DNA from: Paraburkholderia ginsengiterrae
Lineage (GTDB): Bacteria > Pseudomonadota > Gammaproteobacteria > Burkholderiales > Burkholderiaceae
Direction: 5' to 3'
DNA length: 64,000 bases
Assembly (NCBI RefSeq): GCF_001645125.1
Contig: NZ_LXKA01000110.1
Span: forward strand, 452,558 to 516,557
In this document: in pieces, positions 28,821 to 37,273 of the stretch
Position numbering within the stretch: position 1 is the first letter of the stretch
Layout: the number at the start of each line of letters is the position of its first letter
Position numbers and translations under genes: made by a program
Notes under the pieces: generated by a model
Seen by the model: only the letters and a program-made list of their open reading frames with translations
Database searches by the model: none
What the model was told of the DNA's origin: nothing

Positions 28821-29470
28821 GCGTGTATCCCCGCGATGGTGAAGCGCACCCGGTCGCCCGGCTGCAGCAGCGTGGGCGGCCGGCGCGCCGGATCGAAAAG
28901 CGGCAGCTCGGTGCGGCCGATCAGTTGCCAGCCGCCCGGCGAGGTGGCCGGGTAGATGCCGGTCTGCTCGCCGCCGATGCCGACCGATCCCGCCGGCACT
29001 TCCAGCCGCGGCGACGCGCGGCGCGGCGTGTGCAGCGCGGTGTCGAGTCCGCCCATATAGGCGAATCCCGGCTGGAAGCCGAGAAAGAATACGACGTAGT
29101 CCCCATTCGAATGGCGCTCGACCACCTCGCGCACGCTCAAGCCGGTGTGACTGGCGACCGTGTGCAGGTCGGGGCCGAACTCGCCGCCGTACTGCACCGG
29201 AATTTCGACTTCGCGATTGGGCGTGGCCACGCCGCTCGCGGCGTCCCAGGCGGCCTGCAAGTGGCTCACCAGCGCGTCGGGGTCGGCCTGGAGCGGATCG
29301 AAAACGAGCGTCAGATTGTTCATGCCCGGCACGACCTCCAGCACATGCGGCCAGTCGCGCGCGGCCTCGGCGGTCGCCCACACGCGCCGCTGGCATTCCA
29401 GCGTGGCGGGCGGCGGCACTTCGCAGACTAACGCGGTATCGCCGAACGGAAAGATTCTTGGTTGGCTCAT
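28817..29470 (-). CDS. pxpB: 5-oxoprolinase subunit B (KipI family)
   Basis: Subunit B (KipI-like) of PxpABC, 217 residues. Typical motifs are PRIFPFGDTALVCEV at the start, VPGMNNLTLVFDP, VFFLGFQPGFAYMGGLD (the substrate-site region) and SVGIGGEQTGIYPATSPGGWQLIGRT. It is the first gene of the minus-strand operon pxpBCA-DUF969-DUF979. The upstream region (29471-29675) separates it from a divergent regulator gene and holds the presumed shared promoter. Confidence 0.93.
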   Translation of the reverse strand: MSQPRIFPFGDTALVCEVPPPATLECQRRVWATAEAARDWPHVLEVVPGMNNLTLVFDPLQADPDALVSHLQAAWDAASGVATPNREVEIPVQYGGEFGPDLHTVASHTGLSVREVVERHSNGDYVVFFLGFQPGFAYMGGLDTALHTPRRASPRLEVPAGSVGIGGEQTGIYPATSPGGWQLIGRTELPLFDPARRPPTLLQPGDRVRFTIAGIHA

Positions 29471-29565
29471 GGCTTAACGGCCCAGGTCGAGTCGGAGAAA
29501 TCGGGCACAGCGGACCTCCGGCTTTGCCGGTCTCCGGTGCACGATGCATGAAGCGTACATTGTCA

Positions 29566-29585
29566 ATAAATTATCGGCAATTTAT
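29566..29585. promoter_or_regulatory. AT-rich inverted repeat, candidate operator of the pxp operon
   Basis: ATAAATT (29566-29572) and AATTTAT (29579-29585) form a perfect inverted repeat in a very AT-rich island within a high-GC region. It sits midway between pxpB and the divergent winged-helix regulator. Flanking sequence extends the similarity (TGTCAATAAATT and AATTTATCAATAA). A dimeric regulator of the neighbouring type could bind here; this is inference. Confidence 0.45.
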
Positions 29586-29675
29586 CAATAAGCGTTTTTG
29601 CCAGGCTCCCCTGGACGGGTTGCTCGTCGTACACTCCTGACACCTTCCCAATCTGTTTCCCTGAGAAACTTCATC

Positions 29676-30188
29676 ATGTCGCGCCATCCCACCAAGATCG
29701 TCTCCTCGGAACATCTCGTGTCCGATACCAGCGCGGAACTGTCCGAACTCGAGTACGCGCTCATCATGGCAGGCAATGCATTCAACCGGTGGATGGTGCG
29801 CTGCATGTCGGCGGCCGGTGACAAGGACATGACCGCCATCGAAGTCTCGTTGCTGCATCACGTCAGCCATCGCGAGCGGCGCAAGAAATTGGCCGACATC
29901 TGCTTCGTGCTGAATATCGAAGACACGCACGTCGCGACCTACGCCTTGAAGAAGCTCGTAGCTAGAGGGTATGTAAAAAGCGAAAAGACCGGCAAGGAAG
30001 TGTTCTTCTCGGCGACCGATGCGGGCCGCGAACTCTGTCTGAAGTATCGCGACGTGCGCGAGAGCTGTCTGATCTCGACGTTGAAGGAAAGCGGCCTGAC
30101 CAACGAGCAGATCGGCGACGCTGCGCAACTGATGCGCAACGCATCCGGACTGTACGATACGGCCGCGCGCACGGCGGCGTCTTTATAG
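29676..30188 (+). CDS. Winged-helix (MarR-like) transcriptional regulator
   Basis: 170-residue predicted winged-helix DNA-binding protein. Residues 30-60 (LSELEYALIMAGNAFNRWMVRCMSA) form the dimerisation helix. Residues 65-125 (MTAIEVSLLHHVSHRERRKKLADICF and THVATYALKKLVARGYVKSEKTGKEVFFSATDAG) are a MarR-type winged helix with the wing at KTGKEV. It is divergent from pxpBCA-DUF969-DUF979 and so is the probable local regulator. The ATG at 29676 was chosen because homologous-looking sequence begins there; the ribosome-binding site is weak. Confidence 0.8.
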   Translation: MSRHPTKIVSSEHLVSDTSAELSELEYALIMAGNAFNRWMVRCMSAAGDKDMTAIEVSLLHHVSHRERRKKLADICFVLNIEDTHVATYALKKLVARGYVKSEKTGKEVFFSATDAGRELCLKYRDVRESCLISTLKESGLTNEQIGDAAQLMRNASGLYDTAARTAASL

Positions 30189-30246
30189 TGGGGAAAAGTC
30201 GTTCTGCGCGGCGGCGGAGCCGGCCCGTGTGGCGCTCGCCGAGCGC

Positions 30247-30846
30247 TTAATCCGCCGGACGGGGATAGAGACCGGCTTCGGTCACGATCAGGTCGAGCGC
30301 GATGTCGTGCGCTTCACGCTGCAATGCCGGCGTGCGGCACGCTTCATACGCGATGCCGACGGTAACAGGTCCGCTTGAATCCGGCCATGCGGCGAGCGTG
30401 CGGTCGTAGTAGCCGCCGCCGTAGCCGAGCCGGTAGCCCTCGGCGTCGAAACCCACGCATGGCACGAACAGCAATTCCGGAATCACCACGCGCGCGCTAA
30501 CTGGTTCGGGAATCTTGTGATGGCCGATCTTCATCGGCATGTCGGGCGTCCACGCATGAAACTCGAGTGGCGCGCCGCGCTCCTTGACCACCGGCAAACT
30601 CGCCTCGCGCGATGCAGCTGCCGCGAGCCAGACCGAGATCGCGGCGCGTGCGTCGAACTCGCCCGCGAGCGGCCAGTAGAACCCCACGCTGTTCACGCCG
30701 TAGCGCTTCAACGCGTCGAGCAGATGCCGCCCGAGCGCGGCATTGCGCGCCGGCTCCGAAGCCGCTTGCAGCCTTGCTTCCAATAGCATTTTGCGCAGCG
30801 CCTTTTTCGATTCTGGGACAGGGTTGCATGCTATGCTTGGGTTCAA
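30247..30846 (-). CDS. 5-formyltetrahydrofolate cyclo-ligase family protein
   Basis: Converts 5-formyl-THF to 5,10-methenyl-THF using ATP. The protein (199 residues from this start) has ESKKALRKMLLEAR with the N-terminal Lys/Arg cluster, a central substrate region (LPVVKERGAPLEFHAW) and the hallmark GYRLGYGGGYYDRTLA of the nucleotide site. I chose the TTG at 30846 because GGAG lies 6 bases upstream. No ATG is in frame before residue 20, and one further TTG (30873) would overlap the divergent lytic transglycosylase start. The gene is divergent from slt and their promoters must overlap. Confidence 0.82.
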   Translation of the reverse strand: MNPSIACNPVPESKKALRKMLLEARLQAASEPARNAALGRHLLDALKRYGVNSVGFYWPLAGEFDARAAISVWLAAAASREASLPVVKERGAPLEFHAWTPDMPMKIGHHKIPEPVSARVVIPELLFVPCVGFDAEGYRLGYGGGYYDRTLAAWPDSSGPVTVGIAYEACRTPALQREAHDIALDLIVTEAGLYPRPAD

Positions 30847-30866
30847 TTCGCGCTCCAGAAACAACG

Positions 30867-32834
30867 ATGTCAAAACGCCTTTACCGAGTATATCGCGCGG
30901 CCGGCCTGGCGCTTGCCGCCGCGGCGCTCGTCGCGTGCAGCACGGCCTCCGCCGTCAAGCCCATTCCCCTTTCGCAACTCTCGAACGACGACCAGATTTT
31001 CGTCCAGTTACGCGAGGCCGCCCGCAATAACGACGCGGCGCGTGCAGCGCAACTGGCCAGCATGATCCCGAACTATCCGGCGCCTTCGTATCTGGAGTAC
31101 TTCCAGCTCAAGCCGCAATTGTTCGATTCGAGCGGTCATGCGCGCATCGACGCGCCGGATGCGCCGGTGCTGGCATTTCTGCAGAAGTACGACGGCCAGG
31201 CGATCGCCGACCGCCTGCGCAACGACTACCTCACGGTGCTCGGCACGCGTCACGACTGGCCCAACTTCGATCAGCAATACGCCCGCTTCGTGCTGAACGA
31301 CGATACGCAGGTGAAGTGCTACGCGCTCGAATCGCGCGCTTCGCGCGGCGAAAACGTGGCCGACGCCGCTCGTGCGCTGCTGGTCGATCCGAAGTGGTAC
31401 GGCGACGGCTGTGTCGATCTGATCACCGCGCTGGGCGTCAACCGCCAGTTCAGCACCGACGACATCTGGCAGCAGATCCGTCTCGCGTACGAGCAGAACT
31501 ACACGAATACGGGCAGCAAGCTCGTCGACGCGCTCGGCAACGCACCGCCCGATCCGGTGGCGTTCGGTCAGGCCGCGAATACGCCGCCGTTGTTGCTGGC
31601 GCGCGGCGTCGGTCCGGACTCGCAATCGCATCAACTGGCGTTGCTGGCCATCACCCGCATGGCGCGCAACGACCCCGCCATGGCCGCGGCCACGTTCTCT
31701 TCTGTGGCGCCTTCGCTGAACTCGCCCGAGCGAGCCATCGGCTGGGGCACGATTGCCTATCAGGCGGCCCTCAAGCAGATGCCGAGCGCGGTGGACTGGT
31801 ATCGGCTGTCGGCGAATGCGCCACTGTCGAACCCCGCGTATGAATGGCGCACCCGCACCGCGTTGGTCGCGGGCGACTGGACCATGGTGCGCTGGTCGAT
31901 CGAACAGATGCCGGCGGCGCTGCGCAGCCAGCCGTCGTGGGTGTACTGGCATGCGCGTGCGCTCAAGCAGGGCGGCGACACGACCACGGCCAACCAGGAA
32001 TTCGAGTCGATCGCGCAGGGCTTCAACTTCTACGGCCAGCTGGCTGCCGAAGAATTAGGCCAAAAGATCACCATTCCGCCGAAAACCACCGTGAGCGACG
32101 CCGAAGTGCAGCAGGCCGGCAACACGCCCGGCCTCGATCTGGCGCAACGTTTCTACGCGCTGAATCTGCGGCTCGAAGGCAATCGCGAATGGAACTGGCC
32201 GCTGCGCAACATGAGCGATCGGCAGCTGCTCGCCGTCGCCGAATACGCGCGCCGCATCGAGTTGTATGACCGCACCGTCAACACGGCGGACCGCACGAAG
32301 AGCGAGCACGACTTTTCGTTGCGTTATCTGTCGCCGTTCCGCGATATCGTCGAGCGCGATGCGCAGTCGAATGGGCTCGATGTGGAATGGGCCTACGGCC
32401 TGATTCGCCAGGAGTCGCGCTTTATCATGAACGCGCGCTCGGAGGTCGGCGCGAGCGGGTTGATGCAGTTGATGCCGGGCACCGCGCAGCTGGTCGCGAA
32501 GAAGATCGGCCTGGGTACGATTTCGCGCGAGCAAATGAACGACATCAACACCAACATTCTGCTCGGAACGAACTATTTGTCGATGATTTACAATCAGTTC
32601 GACGACTCGGCCGTGCTGGCCACAGCGGGCTACAACGCCGGCCCGGGCCGTCCGCGCAACTGGCGGCAATCGTTGCAGCATCCCGTGGAAGGGGCGATCT
32701 TCGCCGAGGCGATTCCGTTCCAGGAAACGCGTGACTACGTGAAGAACGTATTGTCCAACACGGTCTACTACGCGGCATTGTTCGAAGGCCGTCCGCAATC
32801 GCTGAAGGCGCGCCTGGGTTTCATCGCACCGTAA
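30867..32834 (+). CDS. slt: Soluble lytic transglycosylase (Slt70-like), lipoprotein
   Basis: Cleaves peptidoglycan glycan strands to 1,6-anhydro products. The 655-residue protein starts with a lipoprotein signal (LALAAAALVACSTAS, lipobox Cys at about 24). A long alpha-superhelical U/L domain (about 40-480) is followed by the C-terminal SLT domain. There the catalytic Glu is in YGLIRQESRF (Glu516), followed by SGLMQLMPGTAQLVA and TAGYNAGPGRPRNWRQ. Although Slt70 itself is soluble, the lipobox predicts outer-membrane anchoring. The ATG at 30867 gives a proper signal sequence; coding starts 20 bases from the divergent folate gene. Confidence 0.9.
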   Translation: MSKRLYRVYRAAGLALAAAALVACSTASAVKPIPLSQLSNDDQIFVQLREAARNNDAARAAQLASMIPNYPAPSYLEYFQLKPQLFDSSGHARIDAPDAPVLAFLQKYDGQAIADRLRNDYLTVLGTRHDWPNFDQQYARFVLNDDTQVKCYALESRASRGENVADAARALLVDPKWYGDGCVDLITALGVNRQFSTDDIWQQIRLAYEQNYTNTGSKLVDALGNAPPDPVAFGQAANTPPLLLARGVGPDSQSHQLALLAITRMARNDPAMAAATFSSVAPSLNSPERAIGWGTIAYQAALKQMPSAVDWYRLSANAPLSNPAYEWRTRTALVAGDWTMVRWSIEQMPAALRSQPSWVYWHARALKQGGDTTTANQEFESIAQGFNFYGQLAAEELGQKITIPPKTTVSDAEVQQAGNTPGLDLAQRFYALNLRLEGNREWNWPLRNMSDRQLLAVAEYARRIELYDRTVNTADRTKSEHDFSLRYLSPFRDIVERDAQSNGLDVEWAYGLIRQESRFIMNARSEVGASGLMQLMPGTAQLVAKKIGLGTISREQMNDINTNILLGTNYLSMIYNQFDDSAVLATAGYNAGPGRPRNWRQSLQHPVEGAIFAEAIPFQETRDYVKNVLSNTVYYAALFEGRPQSLKARLGFIAP

Positions 32835-32915
32835 GCGCCGAGCCGCCGCCCCCTCTTTTCGAGGCGGCGGCGGGGCACGTCAGCTGTTGCCGCGGCTTCC
32901 ACCAGGGAGTCGAAA

Positions 32916-33869
32916 ATGCGACATCAAGCCATTGCGATTATCGGCGGCTCCGGTTTTATCGGCAGCCATCTCGTCAATGCCCTGGTTGAAATGGGCAAAG
33001 ACGTGCGCATCGCCACCCGGCGGCGCTACAACGCCCGGCACCTCACCTTGCTACCCATCGACGTGATCGAAGCGGATGTGTTCGATCCGGTTCAGCTCGC
33101 GCGCTTCGTCGAAGGCGCCGACTGCGTGATCAACCTCGTCGCCACGTTGCACGGCAAGCGCGGCACGCCGTATGGCGCGGACTTCGCGCGGATCCACGTG
33201 GAATTGCCGACCAGAATCGTCGCGGCCTGCGAAGGCAAGGGCGTGCACCGGCTGCTGCATGTCAGCGCGCTGGGCGCCGACTCGCACGGGCCGAGCATGT
33301 ATTCGCGTTCGAAAGGCGACGGCGAGAAAGCCGTGCACGCGGCGAACCTGGCATGGACGATCTTCCGGCCGTCCGTGGTGTTCGGCCCCGAAGATCAGCT
33401 TCTCAACAAATTCGCGTTCCTGCAGCGGATGTTTCCCGTGATTCCGCTCGCCATGCCGGACGCGAAATTCCAGCCGGTGTATGTCGGCGATGTGGCGAAG
33501 GCGATCGTCAACGTGCTTGATCTCGACGCCGCCGGCGGCCGCACCTATGAACTGGGCGGGCCGACGGTCTATGCGCTCGAGGACCTGGTCGAGTATTGTG
33601 GCACCGTGATCGGCAAGCACGCGCGCATCATTCGTCTGCCGGAGTCGTTGGCGCGCCTGCAGGCGCTGACTTTCGAAATGGCGCCCGGCGAGCCGGTCAT
33701 CTCGCGAGACAATCTGGATTCGATGAAAGTCGACAACGTGCTGAGCGGGCCGCTTGCGCCTGAACTCGGCATCGAGCCGGCCAGCATTGAAACGATCGCG
33801 CCGATCTATCTGACCGGCGCGTCGACGCGTTCGCGCTTTGATGCATTCCGCGCCACCGCGGGGCGCTAA
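32916..33869 (+). CDS. NAD(P)-dependent epimerase (complex I NDUFA9-like)
   Basis: Atypical short-chain dehydrogenase of 317 residues. The Rossmann motif IIGGSGFIGSHLV is at the N-terminus. RRYNARHL, CVINLVATLHG, HVSALGADSHGPSMYSRSKGDGEKAV and IFRPSVVFGPEDQLLNKFA resemble bacterial homologues of the complex I accessory subunit NDUFA9. The Tyr-x3-Lys in MYSRSKGDGE would be the catalytic pair. It follows slt after 81 bases and precedes the GST gene, all in one direction. Substrate unknown; ubiquinone- or sugar-related chemistry is possible. Confidence 0.82.
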   Translation: MRHQAIAIIGGSGFIGSHLVNALVEMGKDVRIATRRRYNARHLTLLPIDVIEADVFDPVQLARFVEGADCVINLVATLHGKRGTPYGADFARIHVELPTRIVAACEGKGVHRLLHVSALGADSHGPSMYSRSKGDGEKAVHAANLAWTIFRPSVVFGPEDQLLNKFAFLQRMFPVIPLAMPDAKFQPVYVGDVAKAIVNVLDLDAAGGRTYELGGPTVYALEDLVEYCGTVIGKHARIIRLPESLARLQALTFEMAPGEPVISRDNLDSMKVDNVLSGPLAPELGIEPASIETIAPIYLTGASTRSRFDAFRATAGR

Positions 33870-33913
33870 ATATTCCGATCAGCCTCTTTCCACCCTTCCC
33901 ATTGAAACAGCGC

Positions 33914-34567
33914 ATGAAACTGCTCATAGGTGACAAGAACTATTCGTCGTGGTCGATGCGTCCGTGGCTGCTGCTGAAGCATTTCGGCATTCCGTTCGAC
34001 GAAGTATTGATTCAGTTGGGCGAGTCCAGCACCACCCGCGAAATCCTCGCGCACGCGCCGAACGGTCCGGGCAAGCTGCCTTGCCTGATCGACGATAAAG
34101 GCGTCGTCACATGGGATTCGCTGGCGATTGCCGAGACTCTCGCCGAGCGCTTTCCGCAGTACGCGTTGTGGCCGCGCGACGCGGCGGCGCGCAATCACGC
34201 CCGTTGCGTGAGCGCCGAGATGCATTCGGGTTTCGGTGACCTGCGCTCGAACATGTGGATGAACATTCGCGCGTCGTTCCCGGGCAAAAACGCGACGCCC
34301 GGCACGCTCGCCGACATCGCGCGCATCCAGGCGATCTGGGGAGAGTGTCTCGACACCTACGGCGGACCTTTCCTGTTCGGTGAGTTCAGCATTGCCGACG
34401 CCATGTACGCGCCGGTCGCCATGCGCTTCAACACATGGCAGCCGGTGTTGTCGGAGGCCGCTTCGGCCTACGTCCGCCGGATCACCGCGACGCCCGCGGT
34501 AAAGGCATGGATAGACGACGCGCTGCGCGAAACGCACGCGATTCCGTATCAAGACGTATGCCCATGA
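33914..34567 (+). CDS. Glutathione S-transferase family protein
   Basis: 217-residue GST-fold protein. The N-terminal thioredoxin-like domain (KLLIGDKNYSSWSMRPWLLLKHFGIPFDEVLI) contains the Ser-containing SSWSMRPW motif. GPGKLPCLIDDKGVVTWDSLAIAETLAER carries the cis-Pro and glutathione-binding residues, and the helical C-terminal domain has the N-capping FSIADAMYAPVAMRF. The start is the ATG at 33914. The stop overlaps the start of cca by four bases (ATGA), so they are co-expressed. Substrate unknown. Confidence 0.88.
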   Translation: MKLLIGDKNYSSWSMRPWLLLKHFGIPFDEVLIQLGESSTTREILAHAPNGPGKLPCLIDDKGVVTWDSLAIAETLAERFPQYALWPRDAAARNHARCVSAEMHSGFGDLRSNMWMNIRASFPGKNATPGTLADIARIQAIWGECLDTYGGPFLFGEFSIADAMYAPVAMRFNTWQPVLSEAASAYVRRITATPAVKAWIDDALRETHAIPYQDVCP

Positions 34568-35796
34568 ATATCTACGCAGTAGGCGGCGCGATCCGCGACG
34601 AATTGCTGGGCGTGCCGGTCCAGGACCGTGACTACGTGGTGGTCGGTGCGACGCCGGAACAGATGGTGGCGCAAGGCTTCCGTCCGGTGGGCAAGGATTT
34701 TCCCGTGTTCCTGCATCCGCAGACGCACGAGGAATACGCGCTCGCGCGCACGGAGCGCAAGACGGCGGCGGGTTACCACGGCTTCCAGTTTTTTTACGCA
34801 CCGGACGTGACGCTGGAGGAAGACCTTGCGCGCCGCGACCTGACGATCAACGCGATGGCGCGCGAAGTGCGCCCGGACGGGCAGTTGACCGGAGAGGTGG
34901 TCGACCCGTTCAACGGCCGGGGCGACTTGCAGGCGCGGTTGTTCCGTCACGTCAGCGATGCGTTTCTTGAAGACCCCGTGCGGATTTTGCGGATCGCGCG
35001 GTTTGCTGCGCGCTTCGTGGATTTCACGGTTGCGCCGGAGACGCTGGCGCTGATGCGCAAGATGGTGGCGGATGGCGAAGTCGATGCGCTCGTGGCCGAA
35101 CGCGTGTGGCAGGAAGTGTCGCGCGGCCTGATGGAGAAAAAGCCTTCACGCATGTTCGAGGTGCTGCGCGAGTGCGGTGCGCTGGCGCGGATTCTGCCGG
35201 AGATCGACGCGCTGTTCGGCGTGCCGCAGCGGGCCGACTATCACCCGGAGGTGGACACCGGCGTGCACGTAATGATGGTGGTCGACCATGCCGCGCAGCG
35301 GGGGTATGCGTTGCCGGTTCGGTTTGCAGCGTTGACGCACGACCTCGGCAAGGCGACCACCCCCGAAGACGTGCTGCCACGGCACATCGGCCATGAAGAG
35401 CGCAGCGTAAATCTGTTGAAGCCCTTATGCGAGCGGCTGCGAGTGCCGAACGATTGCCGCGACCTTTCGCTGCTGGTCGCGCGCGAGCACGGCAATATTC
35501 ATCGCGTGATGGAAATGGGTGCCGCGGCGCTGGTGCGACTGCTCGAACGCAGCGATGCGATCCGCAAACCGGCACGCTTTGCCGAGGCCTTGCAGGCGTG
35601 CGAAGCGGATGCGCGCGGGAGGCTGGAGTTCGAGATGCAGGATTATCCGCAGGCTGAGCGGCTGAGGGTTGCGCTCGTCGCCGCGCGCGCGGTGGATGCC
35701 GGCGCCGTAGCGAAGCGCTTGGCCAATGCGCCCGCCGGCATCAAGGACGCCGTGCATCAGGAGCGCGTGCGGGCTGTAGAGGCGGCGATAGTCTGA
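34564..35796 (+). CDS. cca: CCA tRNA nucleotidyltransferase with HD domain
   Basis: Adds and repairs the 3'-CCA end of tRNAs. The 410-residue protein begins with IYAVGGAIRDELLGVPVQDRDYVVVGATP (GG motif and metal-binding DxD-type Asp). RRDLTINAMAREV and the nucleotide-selecting EDPVRILRIARFAARF follow. The C-terminal half contains an HD phosphohydrolase domain (HVMMVVDHAAQ, ALTHDLGKATTP), as in the multifunctional E. coli-type enzyme. The start is the ATG at 34564, overlapping the GST stop; an ATG 6 bases earlier is in frame. A terminator follows. Confidence 0.95.
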   Translation: MNIYAVGGAIRDELLGVPVQDRDYVVVGATPEQMVAQGFRPVGKDFPVFLHPQTHEEYALARTERKTAAGYHGFQFFYAPDVTLEEDLARRDLTINAMAREVRPDGQLTGEVVDPFNGRGDLQARLFRHVSDAFLEDPVRILRIARFAARFVDFTVAPETLALMRKMVADGEVDALVAERVWQEVSRGLMEKKPSRMFEVLRECGALARILPEIDALFGVPQRADYHPEVDTGVHVMMVVDHAAQRGYALPVRFAALTHDLGKATTPEDVLPRHIGHEERSVNLLKPLCERLRVPNDCRDLSLLVAREHGNIHRVMEMGAAALVRLLERSDAIRKPARFAEALQACEADARGRLEFEMQDYPQAERLRVALVAARAVDAGAVAKRLANAPAGIKDAVHQERVRAVEAAIV

Positions 35797-35815
35797 ACAC
35801 GACCGCCTGACGTTC

Positions 35816-35857
35816 TGCCTTTGACGCGGTGAACCGTTCGCATCGGCGTCAAAGGCA
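35816..35857. terminator. Terminator hairpin between cca and DUF2905 genes
   Basis: TGCCTTTGACGC (35816-35827) and GCGTCAAAGGCA (35846-35857) form a perfect 12-base-pair stem. It lies between convergent genes and can serve both strands. No long T tract is present. Confidence 0.6.
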
Positions 35858-35864
35858 AGCGCCC

Positions 35865-36059
35865 CTATAGCAGTCTGGCGATTAGGGAAAGCAGCATCGA
35901 CAGTATCAGCGTCGACATAAAGGGAAACGGATACTCCCGCCCGAAGAGCCGCAAGGTCACATCGCCGGGCATGCGCCCGATGCCGATTTTCCTGAGCCAC
36001 GGCCAGCAACTCGACAACACCGCGACTGCGATAAACGTCGTCAATAGCCAGCGGATCAT
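35865..36059 (-). CDS. DUF2905 small membrane protein
   Basis: 64-residue protein with two membrane helices (RWLLTTFIAVAVLSSCWPWL and MSTLILSMLLSLIARLL). The conserved loop GIGRMPGDVTLRLFGREYPFPF is the DUF2905 signature, also seen in YdjM-like small proteins. Function unknown. It lies 10 bases downstream of the MidA-like gene on the same strand and is probably co-transcribed with it. Confidence 0.85.
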   Translation of the reverse strand: MIRWLLTTFIAVAVLSSCWPWLRKIGIGRMPGDVTLRLFGREYPFPFMSTLILSMLLSLIARLL

Positions 36060-36069
36060 CGCCCGTTCC

Positions 36070-37260
36070 TCACAGCGTGTGCGACCGGTCGCCGCTTGAA
36101 AATGCTTGCAGCGTGTCGTCCAGTCCGCGTGAAAATGCGATCACCTTGAACAGTTCGCCCATCTCCGCCTCGGACAACAGCTTCTGCACGGCATTTGCCG
36201 CGGGCAGGAAGCGCATGGTGTCCGCCGGGTCGAGTTCCGACAACGCCTCGGTGATCCCGGCATTCAGCAGAAACCGCGCTTGCGACGTAAAGCCCAGCAA
36301 ATCCGCGCCGGCCTCGACGCCGGCTTCGGCGATGCCGGTGAATTCCACGTGCGCGGTGATGTCCTGCAAACCCGGGTAGAGAAAAGGATCGCCGTGTGCC
36401 CGGTGCCGATAGTGGCACATCAGCGTGCCTTGCGCGCGCTGCGCATGGTAATACTCGTGGCGCGGGAAACCATAGTCGATGAAGAAGGCCGCGCCGCGCG
36501 CCAGCATCGTACAGATGGTGCGCGTGAATGCGCTCGCTGCTTCGTGCGTTTCGGTAACGTAGTCGTCGCCGGTTGTTTCGATTTCCGACAACAGCGCAAT
36601 GTCCGCCGCGTTGGATACGGGACGGTCGTCGAAGGAGAAGGCCGCGTCGCGCCAAGCCACCCCGCGTTCGTACCAGGCGCCGCCGGTAAAGGCGAAGAGG
36701 CGCACCGGCATCGCGTCCAGCACCTCGTTGCCGATCACCACGCCCTCGAAACGCTCCGGCAACGCGTCCAGCCAGCGTACTTTGGCGGCGAGCGCAGGCG
36801 CAGCTGCTTCGATCGTCTCGCGTTGACGTTCGCGCAGTTCGCCCGACAGGTCCACGATCGAGTAGCTGTCGAATTCCGCGCCCAGCGCGTGAAGTGCGCT
36901 CAGGACGCCTGCTGCTAGTTTGCCCGTGCCGGCGCCGAACTCCATCAGGTCGCGCGTGCCGCTTGCCTGCAAGGCCTCGGCAAGCGGGCGCGCCAGCGTG
37001 GCCGCGAACAGCGGCGAGAGTTCCGGCGCGGTGACGAAGTCGCTGCCGTCGTCGCCGCGCAACCCGAATTTGCGGGCGCCGCCGCTGTAATAGCCGAGTC
37101 CCGGCGCATAAAGCGCGCGCTCCATATAGCGGTCGAACGGCAGCCAGCCGCCGGCGGCGTCGAGCTCCGAACGGAGCTGCGCAACGAGCGCTTCGGACTG
37201 CGCGAGCGCGCTTGGGCCGGGAGCAGGTAAACTATCGGGTTGGTGAGCTTTCGGATTCAT
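36070..37260 (-). CDS. Class I SAM-dependent methyltransferase (MidA/NDUFAF7 family)
   Basis: 396-residue methyltransferase of the COG1565 (MidA/NDUFAF7) type, whose eukaryotic member methylates an arginine in a complex I subunit. Seen here: an N-terminal PFDRYMERALYAPGLGYYSGG, the catalytic-core motif DLMEFGAGTGKLAAGVL (SAM site), VVIGNEVLDAMPVRLF and AFFIDYGFPRHEYYHAQR. All are characteristic. The bacterial target is unknown. The ATG at 37260 is 13 bases from the divergent SDR start, so the promoters of both genes overlap. Confidence 0.85.
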   Translation of the reverse strand: MNPKAHQPDSLPAPGPSALAQSEALVAQLRSELDAAGGWLPFDRYMERALYAPGLGYYSGGARKFGLRGDDGSDFVTAPELSPLFAATLARPLAEALQASGTRDLMEFGAGTGKLAAGVLSALHALGAEFDSYSIVDLSGELRERQRETIEAAAPALAAKVRWLDALPERFEGVVIGNEVLDAMPVRLFAFTGGAWYERGVAWRDAAFSFDDRPVSNAADIALLSEIETTGDDYVTETHEAASAFTRTICTMLARGAAFFIDYGFPRHEYYHAQRAQGTLMCHYRHRAHGDPFLYPGLQDITAHVEFTGIAEAGVEAGADLLGFTSQARFLLNAGITEALSELDPADTMRFLPAANAVQKLLSEAEMGELFKVIAFSRGLDDTLQAFSSGDRSHTL

Positions 37261-37273
37261 CCCCGCATTGTAA

